From Pseudoclavibacter sp. AY1F1 (GTDB lineage Bacteria; Actinomycetota; Actinomycetes; Actinomycetales; Microbacteriaceae), in contig NZ_PSTQ01000002.1 in NCBI RefSeq assembly GCF_002931075.1, positions 248,001 through 312,000 on the forward strand: a DNA stretch of 64,000 bases, written 5' to 3'. Of this stretch, positions 9,521 to 18,500 are shown piece after piece (position 1 is the first letter of the stretch; each line of letters starts with the position of its first letter). The notes under the pieces were generated by a model. That model did no database searches, was not told the origin of the DNA, and worked only from the letters and a program-made list of their open reading frames with translations. The position numbers were made by a program, and so were the translations under genes.

Positions 9521-10243
9521 TCAGCGTCGGCCTGCGGCCACCGACTCGACTGCCGCCACCGCCGCATCCACTCCCTCGCTCCACGGGGCACCGTGGCCGG
9601 GCAGCACCCACTTAGCTTTGGTGCTGACGATGGCCTGCAGGGATGCGATCGCTTGGGCGGGCTCGTCGGTGAATGGGGCCGGCTGAGGGCCTTCCGTGCC
9701 CGTGAGGACGTGGCGGGTGGTGAGCCCGTCGCCCACGAAGACCGCATCCGCTGCCGGCACGTACACGGCGATGCTGCCCTCGGAGTGGCCGGGCATGCTG
9801 ATGATCCGAGGCGATCCGGGCAGGTCCAGTGTCTCTCCGTCGTGCACTTCGACCACCTCGGTCAGCCACTCGGTTCGTGCGCCACCCTTGCGCAGCGTGT
9901 AGGCGGCGAACCCGAGGAGGGGGCCGAGCTTCATCGACTGCTTCGCGGTGGCCGGCTTCGGACCGCCCTTCGCCCGTTCCGCGTCCCCGGCGTGGATGAA
10001 GACCGGTACACCGTGGTCGCGTCGGAGGCGCTCCGCGAAGCCCACGTGGTCGGAGTCGCCGTGCGTGAGGATCACGCCCCTGACATCGTCGACCGTGAAT
10101 CCCAGCGTCGCGAGCTCCGTCACGAGCTCGCGCCAGTGGCCGGACAGGCCCGCATCGATGACCGTCACGCCCTCCGGCGTCACGACGAGGTAGGCGGCCA
10201 CGATGTTGTTGCCGATGCGGTGCAGCGAAGCGTCGAGTTTCAT
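9521..10243 (-). CDS. MBL-fold metallo-hydrolase
   Basis: The 240-residue protein has the metallo-beta-lactamase metal motif THGDSDHVG at about residues 60-68 (HxxxDH form), a second His in MPGHSEGSIAVY, and an Asp in FVGDGL. The substrate cannot be told from sequence; relatives include glyoxalase II-like and quorum-quenching hydrolases. It is divergent from a TetR regulator, and its promoter contains that regulator's probable operator, so it is likely repressed by the neighbour and induced by a small molecule that it may degrade. Confidence 0.85.
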   Translation of the reverse strand: MKLDASLHRIGNNIVAAYLVVTPEGVTVIDAGLSGHWRELVTELATLGFTVDDVRGVILTHGDSDHVGFAERLRRDHGVPVFIHAGDAERAKGGPKPATAKQSMKLGPLLGFAAYTLRKGGARTEWLTEVVEVHDGETLDLPGSPRIISMPGHSEGSIAVYVPAADAVFVGDGLTTRHVLTGTEGPQPAPFTDEPAQAIASLQAIVSTKAKWVLPGHGAPWSEGVDAAVAAVESVAAGRR

Positions 10244-10273
10244 GATGGCTAATCTATGTAGCCATCATGGCTA
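10242..10273. promoter_or_regulatory. Overlapping palindromes, probable TetR operator
   Basis: Two palindromes share one arm. ATGATGGCTA (10242-10251) and TAGCCATCAT (10259-10268) form a perfect 10-7-10 inverted repeat. TAGCCAT and ATGGCTA (10259-10273, one central base) form a second. Together they cover the whole space between the divergent MBL and tetR genes. Confidence 0.75.
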
Positions 10274-10280
10274 CTGTCAA
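10251..10280 (-). promoter_or_regulatory. Promoter of MBL-fold hydrolase gene
   Basis: On the minus strand a consensus -35 TTGACA (10280-10275), an 18-base spacer and a -10 TAGATT (10256-10251) are followed seven bases later by the ATG. The 15-base palindrome fills most of the spacer, so a bound repressor would block RNA polymerase. Confidence 0.75.
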
Positions 10281-10284
10281 TAGC

Positions 10285-10297
10285 TATAGTGGGGGCA
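10285..10297 (+). promoter_or_regulatory. Leaderless-type promoter of tetR-type gene
   Basis: TATAGT (10285-10290) lies six bases before ATG 10297. It supports this start over an in-frame ATG at 10267, which lies inside the operator. Confidence 0.55.
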
Positions 10298-10836
10298 TGC
10301 CAACTCCGGACAGGACCTCCCGCGACGCCATCGTGCTCGCTGCCCGCGACCTCCTCGAGAGCGAAGGTCTCGCTGGCCTGAGCATGCAAGCGGTTGCCGC
10401 GCGCGTGGGCGTGCGGGCCCCCTCGCTCTACAAGCGCGTAGCGAACCGCGAGGAGCTCATCCAGTTCGTCGCCGAGGCGAGCCTCGTGGAGCTCGGTGGG
10501 CGGCTCGACCAGGCTGGCAGTCTCGCGCAGCTCGCCGACGAGTTTCGGGCCTTCGGTCATGAGCGACCGGCGGCTTTCCAGCTGATCATGAGGCCGGGGG
10601 CAGGTACGCCCGTCGCGCGGCCCGAGTTCGGTGCGGCCGCGAGTCGGCGCACCCTGCGGCTCGCAGGCGAGCTGGCGGGTCAAGAACGTGCGCTCGAGGC
10701 GGCCCGGACGCTCACGGCCTGGGCTGCCGGCTTCGTGAGCATGGAGCTCAACAGCGGCTTCAACCTCGGCGGCGACGTCGACGAGGCGTGGCGCTTCGGG
10801 CTCGCGAGCATCACCCGAGCCATCAGCACGCAGTAG
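10297..10836 (+). CDS. TetR-family transcriptional repressor
   Basis: The 179-residue protein has a TetR helix-turn-helix near residues 10-55 (DAIVLAARDLLESEGLAG, VAARVGVRAPSLYKRVANRE) and a C-terminal domain resembling the TetR_C_33/WHG type (ELNSGFNLGGDVDEAWRFGL). It is transcribed divergently from the MBL-fold hydrolase across 53 bases that carry two perfect palindromes, so it probably represses both genes. The ligand is unknown. Confidence 0.85.
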   Translation: MPTPDRTSRDAIVLAARDLLESEGLAGLSMQAVAARVGVRAPSLYKRVANREELIQFVAEASLVELGGRLDQAGSLAQLADEFRAFGHERPAAFQLIMRPGAGTPVARPEFGAAASRRTLRLAGELAGQERALEAARTLTAWAAGFVSMELNSGFNLGGDVDEAWRFGLASITRAISTQ

Positions 10837-10860
10837 CTCGCGTCGACTCGCGAGCTACTG
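10831..10860. terminator. Hairpin between convergent tetR-type and lysE-type genes
   Basis: A perfect 12-base stem (CAGTAGCTCGCG with its complement) surrounds a six-base loop and includes the tetR-type stop codon. There is no run of T after it; it probably serves as a terminator. Confidence 0.55.
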
Positions 10861-10914
10861 CTGCCGGCTGGCGTAGCCATCTCTCGATCCTACGGGTGGG
10901 CCTCTCGGGGCGTC

Positions 10915-11529
10915 TCAGGCGAGTTCCAACGCCAACGTCACGAGCATCGACACGCCCAAGACGACGAGGAAGGCCCCCGCGGCCTTCGTGAGAAGCGGGA
11001 TCCACCGGGAGAGCATCGCGAGTCCGAGCTTCGAGCCGATCATGATCGCCACGAAGAGGTCCCAAGCCAGCACGACGGTGACCATCCAGGCCCCGTAGAG
11101 CACAAGGGTCGATGGCTGCGCGGTGGCGAGTGCCGCCGCCAGGCTGACGTAGAAGAGCACGTTTTTCGGGTTGAGGAGTCCGGAGGCCAGCCCCAGGAGC
11201 AGGTTGCGAGCCCACGTGGCTCTGGCGGCTGTCTCTCGTGCAGACAGATCGGTGTGCGCTCGGCTGCGGAGGAAGGCCCTGCCGATGTAGATCAGGAAGA
11301 CGCCCCCGGCTCCCTGCAGAACCCACAGGATCTCTGGTTGCGAGATGAGCGCGATTCCGGTGAAGGTCGCTCCGATGAGAAGGCCGTTGGCGAGCGCGAT
11401 TCCCACGCACACACCGCTCGCGACTTTCCACCCGTTCGCCATGGCGCTTCGTGCGATGAGGAAGAAGTCGACGCCGGGAATCAGGAGCGCAAGGAAATGG
11501 GCGACGGCGACACCGAGAAATTGATCCAT
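10915..11529 (-). CDS. LysE/RhtB-family exporter
   Basis: This 204-residue protein has six hydrophobic segments and the LysE-family opening AHFLALLIPGVDFFLIARSA (a PGxDFF variant). The family exports amino acids or related small molecules. A Shine-Dalgarno site (AGGAAG) lies just before the ATG. It is 43 bases downstream of the AraC-type gene on the same strand, so that regulator probably controls its expression. Confidence 0.87.
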   Translation of the reverse strand: MDQFLGVAVAHFLALLIPGVDFFLIARSAMANGWKVASGVCVGIALANGLLIGATFTGIALISQPEILWVLQGAGGVFLIYIGRAFLRSRAHTDLSARETAARATWARNLLLGLASGLLNPKNVLFYVSLAAALATAQPSTLVLYGAWMVTVVLAWDLFVAIMIGSKLGLAMLSRWIPLLTKAAGAFLVVLGVSMLVTLALELA

Positions 11530-11571
11530 GGGCTTCCTGGGCGAGTGAGGTGGACTCGCCCAGTGTGCGGA

Positions 11572-12393
11572 TCAGGTGGTCGGCGGGTCTTGTACGAAAT
11601 TGCGTCGGCGGCGGTAGGCGCCGGGGGAGGCCGCGACGTGAGCGCGGAACACTCGGTGGAAGTGGCTCTGGTCGACGAAGCCGAGCGAGTGCGCCGTGTC
11701 GGCGATGCTCTCGCCTGCGCGGAGCCTGCGGCGTGCTTCCAGAATTCGAGTGTTCTGCCGCCAGGCGAGCGGTGAGAGTCCCGTTGCCCGCTTCATCTCC
11801 CTGATGAACTGGAATCGGTCCATGCCGATGAGGTCGGCGAGATCGTCCAGCCGGGGATTTGTCGCGTCGTCGCGCAGCCGCCGAAGGGCCGGGTACAGGG
11901 CGGAGGCCAGTTCCGGCTCGATGCTGCCCGCGACGCGCAGCTCGGGAAGTACAGCGTCGAGCTGGCTGAGCAGTCGGGAGAATGCGCGTTCGAGCTCGGA
12001 CTCCCGGCGATCCGCGAAGACCGCGTCGGTCGCGGCGTCCACGGCAGGTCTGAGGCTGGGGTCGCGGAGCACGGAGATCGATGCGGTGAGTCCAGCGGGG
12101 CCAGCCTGCGGTGAGAGCGACGTGAGCCACGCCTCGTCAACGTGGATCATCCGGTACTGCCAGCGTCCATCCAACGGGTTGCACGCGTGAACCTGACCGG
12201 ATGGGATGAGGATCACGTCGCCTGGTTCCAGACGAACTGGACCCGTGGGCATGCCCGCGAAGTTCGAAGCACCGGATTCTATGAACCCGATCGAGAATGC
12301 GTTGTGAGTGTGGGCTCGGTAGCACGAGTTCTCCTGCGAGGAGCGCCTTGCCTCGAGGTGGGCGATCACGCTGCTCCGCGCGAACTCAGTCAC
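11572..12393 (-). CDS. AraC-family transcriptional regulator
   Basis: The 273-residue protein has an N-terminal AraC-type cupin (about residues 20-105, with RAHTHNAFSIGFIESG and LEPGDVILIPSGQVHACNP) and two helix-turn-helix motifs at the C-terminus (about 165-262, including IADTAHSLGFVDQSHFHRVF). The cupin suggests ligand sensing. The GTG start lacks a clear ribosome binding site. It precedes a LysE-type exporter, a common sensor-exporter pair. Confidence 0.88.
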   Translation of the reverse strand: MTEFARSSVIAHLEARRSSQENSCYRAHTHNAFSIGFIESGASNFAGMPTGPVRLEPGDVILIPSGQVHACNPLDGRWQYRMIHVDEAWLTSLSPQAGPAGLTASISVLRDPSLRPAVDAATDAVFADRRESELERAFSRLLSQLDAVLPELRVAGSIEPELASALYPALRRLRDDATNPRLDDLADLIGMDRFQFIREMKRATGLSPLAWRQNTRILEARRRLRAGESIADTAHSLGFVDQSHFHRVFRAHVAASPGAYRRRRNFVQDPPTT

Positions 12394-12436
12394 GGCGAGC
12401 GCTCAACGCTTCGATGGTGGCGGGACACGAGCGAGG

Positions 12437-12886
12437 CTAGCCGCGGCCGAGTGCCTGGTCGACGCCCTTGTTGGCGAGCATGTCGGCGCGCTCGTTGCCG
12501 ACGTCACCAGAGTGGCCCTTCACCCAGCGCCACTCGATGGTGTGGCCGCTGTCCTCGACAAGCGCGTCGAGCTCCTTCCACAGCTCCGCGTTCTTGACGG
12601 GCTGCTTCGAGGCGGTCTTCCACCCCTTCGCCTTCCAGCCCTTGATCCACTCGGTGATGCCCTTGCGGACGTACTGGCTGTCCAGGTAGAGCGCGACGTT
12701 GCACGGCTTCTTGAGGGCGCTGAGGCCCTCGATGACGGCCTTGAGCTCCATGCGGTTGTTTGTCGTGTTGAGTTCGCCGCCGAACAGCTCCCGCTCGTGG
12801 TCGCCCGACTTCAGCCAGACACCCCAGCCGCCGGGGCCCGGGTTGCCCTTGCAGGCCCCATCCGTGTACATCACAACATCGCTCAC
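12437..12886 (-). CDS. rnhA: Ribonuclease HI
   Basis: RNase HI cuts RNA in RNA-DNA hybrids. The 149-residue protein has all four catalytic acidic residues in context: [14 protein letters not shown] (residues 7-20), NRMELKAV near 44-51, YLDSQYV near 67-73 and [10 protein letters not shown] near 128-137. The length equals the single-domain bacterial type. The window also encodes RNase HII (61 kb). Confidence 0.95.
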   Translation of the reverse strand: MSDVVMYTDGACKGNPGPGGWGVWLKSGDHERELFGGELNTTNNRMELKAVIEGLSALKKPCNVALYLDSQYVRKGITEWIKGWKAKGWKTASKQPVKNAELWKELDALVEDSGHTIEWRWVKGHSGDVGNERADMLANKGVDQALGRG

Positions 12887-12949
12887 GTGCGTCCCTCATC
12901 TCCGTCGCCGACCACGCAAGAGTAGTCGGGGGAGTGCCTCGCCGCAGAC

Positions 12950-13642
12950 TCAGCGCAGGCGGCGGACGAGCACGACGCTGTCCTCGAGCGTGCCGGGCAC
13001 ACCGTCCGGGGAAGTGACCTCGCGAGTTCGCGACTCGGCGATGAGAGTCTCCCACTCGCCGGCGGGGAGGGCCAGGTCGGCGAGCTCGCGCTTTGGATGC
13101 ACGAACAGGTGCGTGGGATGCTCAGAGTTCAAGACCCAGGACGGCGGGCCCGCGTGCGCGACCGTCAGCAGGTGCCCGCCAGGCGCGAGCATGAGCGCGG
13201 CCTCGCGAAGGATCTGGGTGCGCGGCAGGTGGACGGGCGACTGGAAGAAGCTCGCCGTGACGAGGTCGAGCGGCTCGTCTGGGCGCCAGGTCTCGAGATC
13301 GCCGGCCACGAAGTCGAGCATCGACGCATCGACGAGCGCCGCCAAGGCCGCCGCGCGTGCGCGCTCGATGGCGACCGTCGAGATGTCGATGCCCGTGACC
13401 CGCCAGCCCCGCTGGGCGAGCCAGATCGCGTCGCCGCCCTCACCGCATCCGAGGTCCAGAGCGCGGCCTGGCGTGAGCGCGCCGGCCACGCTCGCGAGGT
13501 TCGCGTTGACGCGGCCAGACCAGACCGCGGGCTTCGCCGAGTAGAGCTCTTCCCAGAACTCGGTGGGGGCCTGCGGCTGATCCGTGGTCGCGGCAGAGTT
13601 CGTGCTCGAGGCGGCGGAGGCGTGGTGGTGGTGCGAGGTCAT
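12950..13642 (-). CDS. Class I SAM-dependent methyltransferase
   Basis: The S-adenosylmethionine motif I is ALDLGCGEGGDAIWLA, followed by the motif II acidic residue in VTGIDIS; the family resembles the UbiE/TehB group of small-molecule methyltransferases. I chose ATG 13642, giving 230 residues that start with a His/Ser/Ala-rich tail (MTSHHHHASAAS). The frame is open to 13732 but the extra residues look non-conserved. The acceptor substrate is unknown. The downstream rnhA gene is 64 bases away on the same strand. Confidence 0.8.
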   Translation of the reverse strand: MTSHHHHASAASSTNSAATTDQPQAPTEFWEELYSAKPAVWSGRVNANLASVAGALTPGRALDLGCGEGGDAIWLAQRGWRVTGIDISTVAIERARAAALAALVDASMLDFVAGDLETWRPDEPLDLVTASFFQSPVHLPRTQILREAALMLAPGGHLLTVAHAGPPSWVLNSEHPTHLFVHPKRELADLALPAGEWETLIAESRTREVTSPDGVPGTLEDSVVLVRRLR

Positions 13643-13788
13643 GGGCTCAGCATGCGCAGTCACGCTGACATTGGCAAGGTCGCTTGCGAGAACCGCAAAA
13701 CGCGGATGAGTGTCGTCCGTCTCCTGTCTCATCCGTCGGCGGCTGGCAAATCACAGGAACGAGAGTCGGGCCCTAGCACATGCGATAT

Positions 13789-13817
13789 TGATGAAATCAT
13801 CATGGACGCATGTCCAT
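13789..13817. promoter_or_regulatory. Two palindromes at the vapB-like start, probable former operator
   Basis: TGATG-AAAT-CATCA (13789-13802) and CATGGAC-GCAT-GTCCATG (13801-13817... the last bases being within the first codons) are adjacent perfect inverted repeats. Type II toxin-antitoxin operons usually carry such autoregulatory operators at this place. Confidence 0.5.
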
Positions 13818-14038
13818 GATCCAGGTTCGCAACGTTCCGGAAGATCTTCACCGCGCGCTCAAAACCCGCGCAGCGAGGGAAGTGCTCACACTTTCCGAAC
13901 TCGCTCAACGAACTCCGTCGATCCGTTGAAGTCCCAAGCGCGAGCGAGCTGCGCGAGCGGCTCGCGGCGCGAGCTACCCGTTCGTGCAGAGGTGAGACGG
14001 CGGCCGAGTCCACGCGTGCCGAACGCGAGACGAGATGA
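13810..14038 (+). pseudogene. VapB/FitA-like antitoxin, frameshifted
   Basis: The start reads MSMIQVRNVPEDLHRALKTR, a ribbon-helix-helix antitoxin opening, but this frame stops at 13929 after 39 codons. The conserved continuation is in another frame: NELRRSVEVPSASELRERLA and on to ETR-stop at 14036-14038, where the stop overlaps the ATG of the vapC-like gene as in intact pairs. A frameshift near 13905-13915 has therefore split the gene. Base composition is less GC-rich than in neighbouring genes, consistent with a mobile toxin-antitoxin pair. A sequencing indel is the alternative. Confidence 0.75.
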
Positions 14039-14280
14039 TCGTCCTCGATACGTCGGCAGCGTTCGAGGCCGATGAGGCACGCAGTCGCCTCCGCGACCTC
14101 AACATCCAGTTCTACGATCACGAACTTCCTGACGATCGCATCTGGGAGCTTCGCGCGAACCTCACCGCCTACGATGCGAGCTACGTTGCACTCGCCGAAC
14201 TGCTCGACGCCTAGCTGTTGACCGCTGATGCTCGGCTCAAGAACGCCCCTGCGCACGCCGCCCGCGTGCTGCTGATCGGG
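14035..14280 (+). pseudogene. VapC-like PIN-domain toxin, internal deletion and premature stop
   Basis: The frame starts MIVLDTSAAFEADEAR, the PIN-domain N-terminus with the first catalytic Asp, then jumps to the C-terminal half: DDRIWELRANLTAYDASYVA. About 40-50 residues that normally hold the central acidic residue and helices are missing. A TAG at 14212-14214 interrupts the frame, after which the family sequence continues as LLTADARLKNAP. Two independent lesions, plus the broken antitoxin, show a decayed VapBC module rather than an active toxin. Confidence 0.78.
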
Positions 14281-14294
14281 TCCCTAGGCCGGCC

Positions 14295-15398
14295 TCACAG
14301 TGCCTTCTGCCAGCCGCCTTCCGGGGCGAGGGGCGTGAAGCCGAGGGCTTCGTTGACGCGCAGCATGTGAGAGTTCTCCTCGGCGTTCCAAGTGAAGACA
14401 CCGGTGCACTCCGGGTAGCGCTCGGCGAGCTGCACGAGGTTGGCCGCCTTCACGAGCATCCCGAGCCGCCTGCCGCGGTGCGTCGACGTGACGAGCGTGT
14501 TGTCCTGCTGCGCGGGGCGCGTGGTGTCGTCGAGGTCGAGCTGCAGCATCGACTGGGCCACGAGGCGACCGCTCGGGATGTGCAGCACAGCCGCGTTGAG
14601 GAACGTCGCGCCTGCGGCGAGCGCCCGGCGCTCCATCTGGGAGACGCGCTCGGCGTCCCACTGCTCCTCGTCGATCGCGAGCTCGCCAGCGGGCGCGTCG
14701 ATCGACATGTCGCCGTTGAGACGCGCGAGGTCGTCGAGGTACACGGCGTCGCTCTCACCCTCCCAGGTCAGCAGCCGGTAGTCGGCACCGGCCCGCGCCG
14801 CGGCGGCTTCCGCGTGCGCGCGCAACTCCTCGGCGGGCACCGGCAGCCGCAGCTCGCTGATGCGCTCGGTCTGACCGAGCTCCCAACCGTGCTTCAGCAG
14901 GAAGCGCGCGGCCGGGTCCGCCGCCGAGACGCTGCCGTGCCCCGTCGGCGCCGGCAGCCGTTCGCCGCCGGCCGTCGGATGCTCGACCCAGGCCTGCAGG
15001 AACGTGCGTCCGTCCGCCCGCGCCAGCTCCTCGAGGTGGGCCGATGCAAACGCGCCGATGCCCCGGCGCCGGTGGGGTGCATCCACGACGACGTGCGGGT
15101 AGGCGTGGGTGGGTGAGTCCTGAGGCGAGACCATGAGCTTCGCGGCGGCGACGGGCGCCTCGACAGCGCTGCGCTCGCCGTCGCCCGCGAAGACGAGGAA
15201 AAGGCGGCTCGAGACGGGCCCAGGCATCGTCCAGTCGGCGAGCACGCGCTGGCCCGTCTCGAGCAGACGGCCCTTGCCGTAGGTCGACGCGTAGCCCTGG
15301 TTCACGAGCGCTGAATACTGCTCGAGGAGGCGCCAGGCCTCCGTGTCGCGGCCCGACGCTGGGGCTGGAGGCGTGAGCTCCCGAATGAAGTGGTCCAC
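14295..15398 (-). CDS. Tandem GNAT-domain N-acetyltransferase-like protein
   Basis: This 367-residue protein looks like two fused GNAT halves. The N-terminal half has the acetyl-CoA loop-like VVVDAPHRRRGIGAFASAHLEEL (about residues 105-127) and the C-terminal half has TSTHRGRRLGMLVKAANLV (about 305-323) with ENSHMLRVNEALGF. Such double-GNAT proteins are common in actinobacteria and include mycothiol synthase, but the match here is not specific enough to assign a substrate. It is divergent from smc across 139 bases. Confidence 0.8.
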   Translation of the reverse strand: MDHFIRELTPPAPASGRDTEAWRLLEQYSALVNQGYASTYGKGRLLETGQRVLADWTMPGPVSSRLFLVFAGDGERSAVEAPVAAAKLMVSPQDSPTHAYPHVVVDAPHRRRGIGAFASAHLEELARADGRTFLQAWVEHPTAGGERLPAPTGHGSVSAADPAARFLLKHGWELGQTERISELRLPVPAEELRAHAEAAAARAGADYRLLTWEGESDAVYLDDLARLNGDMSIDAPAGELAIDEEQWDAERVSQMERRALAAGATFLNAAVLHIPSGRLVAQSMLQLDLDDTTRPAQQDNTLVTSTHRGRRLGMLVKAANLVQLAERYPECTGVFTWNAEENSHMLRVNEALGFTPLAPEGGWQKAL

Positions 15399-15537
15399 TC
15401 CGGTACCGTAGCTGTCAGGCTAGGGCCCCGTCAGCCCCGCCAGCGCGCCGATCACGGCGCCGCCACCCAGTTCCAGCGCCAAGCGCAATCCGACCCAGAG
15501 CGAAGTCCGACCACCAGCGAGAGGCCAGCGAGCGCGC

Positions 15538-18500
15538 ATGCATCTGAAGAGCCTCACGATGAAAGGCTTCAAGTCGTTTGCGCAGCCGACGACCCTCGCG
15601 CTCGAGCCCGGAGTGACCTGCGTCGTCGGGCCGAACGGCTCCGGCAAGTCGAACGTCGTGGACGCGCTCGCCTGGGTCATGGGGGAGCAGGGCGCGAAGA
15701 GCCTCCGCGGCGGCAAGATGGAGGACGTCATCTTCGCCGGCACCGCGACCCGCGGGCCGCTCGGCCGCGCCGAGGTGACCCTCACGATCGACAACGCCGA
15801 CGGGATGCTCCCGATCGAGTACAGCGAGGTGACGATCCGCCGCACGCTGTTCCGCAACGGCGGGTCCGAGTACGCCATCAACGGCGACGGCGTGCGCCTC
15901 CTCGACGTTCAGGAGCTCCTGAGCGACACGGGTCTCGGCAAGGAGATGCACGTCATCGTCGGGCAGGGGCGGCTCGACGCAGTGCTCCGCGCGACGCCCG
16001 AGGAACGCCGCGGCTTCATCGAGGAGGCAGCAGGGATCCTCAAGCACCGTCGCCGCAAGGAGAAGACGGTGCGCAAGCTCGAGGCGATGGAGGCCAACCT
16101 CACCCGACTCCGCGACCTCACCAACGAGGTGCGCCGCCAGCTGAAGCCGCTCTCGCGGCAGGCCGACATCGCCCGCCGTGCGCAGGGCATCCAGGCCATT
16201 GCCCGCGATGCGAAGGCGCGCCTGCTCGCCGACGATGTCGTGCAGCTTCGCGCTGCCCTTCGGCTCGCGACCGGCATCGAGCAGGAGCGCTCCGAGGAGC
16301 GGGTCGTGCTGCAGGAGAAGCTCACGGCGGCCCTCAACCGGGCCGAACTGCTCGCCGCCGAGAACCGGGGCGACGCGGCCGACGGCGCCCGCCGCGTCGT
16401 GTTCGACCTCGAGAGCGTGCGCGAGCGCATCCAGAACCTCAACGCGCTCGCCTCGCAGCGCAAGGGGCTGCTCGTGTCTCGCCTCGAGTCGCCGGCGTTC
16501 GTGCCGACCGTGACCCTCGAGGCTGTTGACGTCGCCCGCCGCGAGGCCGAGGTGCTGGTCGACCGGGCCGCCGAGGCCGAGACGCTCTGGGACGCCACGA
16601 AGGTCGCGACCCAGGATGCACGTGCCGCGCTCGACCGCATCGACGTCGAGATCCAAGCGCAGGCGACCCGCATCTCCGCCTACGACCTCAGCCGCAGCGA
16701 GCTGCGCGGCGCCGCCGACACGGCCGCCTCGAAGCTCGCATCGGTGCGTGGCGAGGTGCTCAGGCAGCGCAACGCCCGCGATGCGGCGAACGACCGCCTC
16801 GCGCAGGCCACGAAGGCGAAGGAAGCGCTCGACGCGAGCGCGGCCCAGAGCGCCTCCGACTCGAGCGAGCTTGACGCCCTCTACAAGCGCGCCGAGGCCG
16901 CGCAGCGCGAGGCGGAGCAGCAGCTCGACGCCGGGCGCACGAAGGCCCACGAACTCGAGCGCGAACGCGACGCCCTCCAAGCTCGCGTTCAGGCGCTTAC
17001 CCTCGCGACGGCGGCCAAAGACGGCACGGCGGCCCTCCTCGCCGCCCGCCTCGACGGCGTCGAAGGCCCCGTCGCCGAGCACCTCCGCATCGACGAGGGC
17101 TACGAAGCAGCAATCGCAGCAGCTCTCGGCTCGACGGCGGATGCCGTGCTCGCGAGCGACGCCGACGCCGCCTTCCGGGTGCTCGAGCACGCCACGGGGG
17201 AGAAGCTCGGCCTCGTCGAGGTAGTCGCCGAGCTGGGCGCTCCTGCGTCGTCGACCAGCACAGCCCACGCCGCACTTCCTGCAGGGCTGCGCCCCGCCGT
17301 TGATCTCGTGCAAGCGCCACCCGCGATCGCCGCACTGCTCGCCCGTGTCCACGTCAGCGAGACGCTCCACGAGGCACGGGCCGCGGTTGCTGAGCTCGCG
17401 TCCGCCTTCGAGGGAAGTCCCGCAGCCAACGGGCTCACCGTCGTCACTCGCGCGGGCGAGGTCGTCACGAGTACGTCGCTGCGCGGTGGCTTCGCGGAAG
17501 AGGGAACCAGCCGACTCGAGCTGCTCGCGGCCCGAGACCGCGCATCCGCTCGCCTCACCGTCGTCACAGACCAGCTCGACCAGGCCGCGCTTGCGCTCGC
17601 CGAGCACCGCGCCGCATCGCAGGCCGCAAAGGCTGAAGCGAAGCGCACGCTCGACGCCCTCCGCGCCTTCGACGGCGCGCTTGCCGCCGAACGCGAGCAG
17701 CTCAACCGGGCCAGCGCGCGAGTGGATGCGGGCACCTCCGAGCTCGCGCGCGCCGCGAAGGCCTTCGACCTCGCCTCAGGCGGCGTCGAAGCGGCCGAGC
17801 AGGTGGCAAGCGCGGCCAAGGCGGCGCTCGCGGAACACGAGGCCCTGCCCCGCCCCGAGCTCGACTCCTCGGCGCGCGTCGACGCCAACGCCGGAGTCGA
17901 GCGCGCCCGCGAGGCAGAGGTCGAGGCGCGCCTGCAGCTCGAGACGCTACGCGAGCGCTCGCGCAGCGAACGCCTGCGCGCCGAGTCCCTCGAACGGCAG
18001 CTTGAAACTGACCGCCAGGCCGCAGACAAGGCCGCCCGCGAGACCGTCGTGCGCCGCGCGGAGCTCGCCCAGACCGAGCGTGTGCTCGTTGCCATCCCTC
18101 GCCTCGCCGCCGCCGTCCAGGAGTCGCTCGCCGAAGCCCAGCGGCAGCTCGCCGAAGCCGAGCGCGAGCGCGCCGCCCAGCACGAGGAACTCGGCCAGCT
18201 GCGCCAGACCGAGCAGCAACTGCGGGCCCGCCTCAGCGAGATCACCGAGGACGTGCACTCCATCGAGCTGCAGATCTACGAGAAGAAGAGCTCGCTGCGC
18301 TCCACGCTCGAACGCGCCGCGAGCGAGCTGCGCCTCGCCGAGGCCGTGCTCGTCGCCGAGTACGGGCCAGACCAGTTGGTGCCAGCCGACGACGACGCCC
18401 TGCGTGCCAAGGCCGAGCGCATCGCCTCCGCGCTCGCGGAGCAGCGTGCCAGGCACGAAGTCGCCGCAGAAGACGAAGAGCCTGCTGCCGACGCCGGAGA

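Noticed and set aside
14035-14280. An active VapC toxin
   Set aside because: The central part of the PIN domain is missing and a TAG interrupts the frame.
15415-17607. A 730-codon minus-strand frame opposite smc
   Set aside because: Same shadow effect; no start signals, no recognisable motif.
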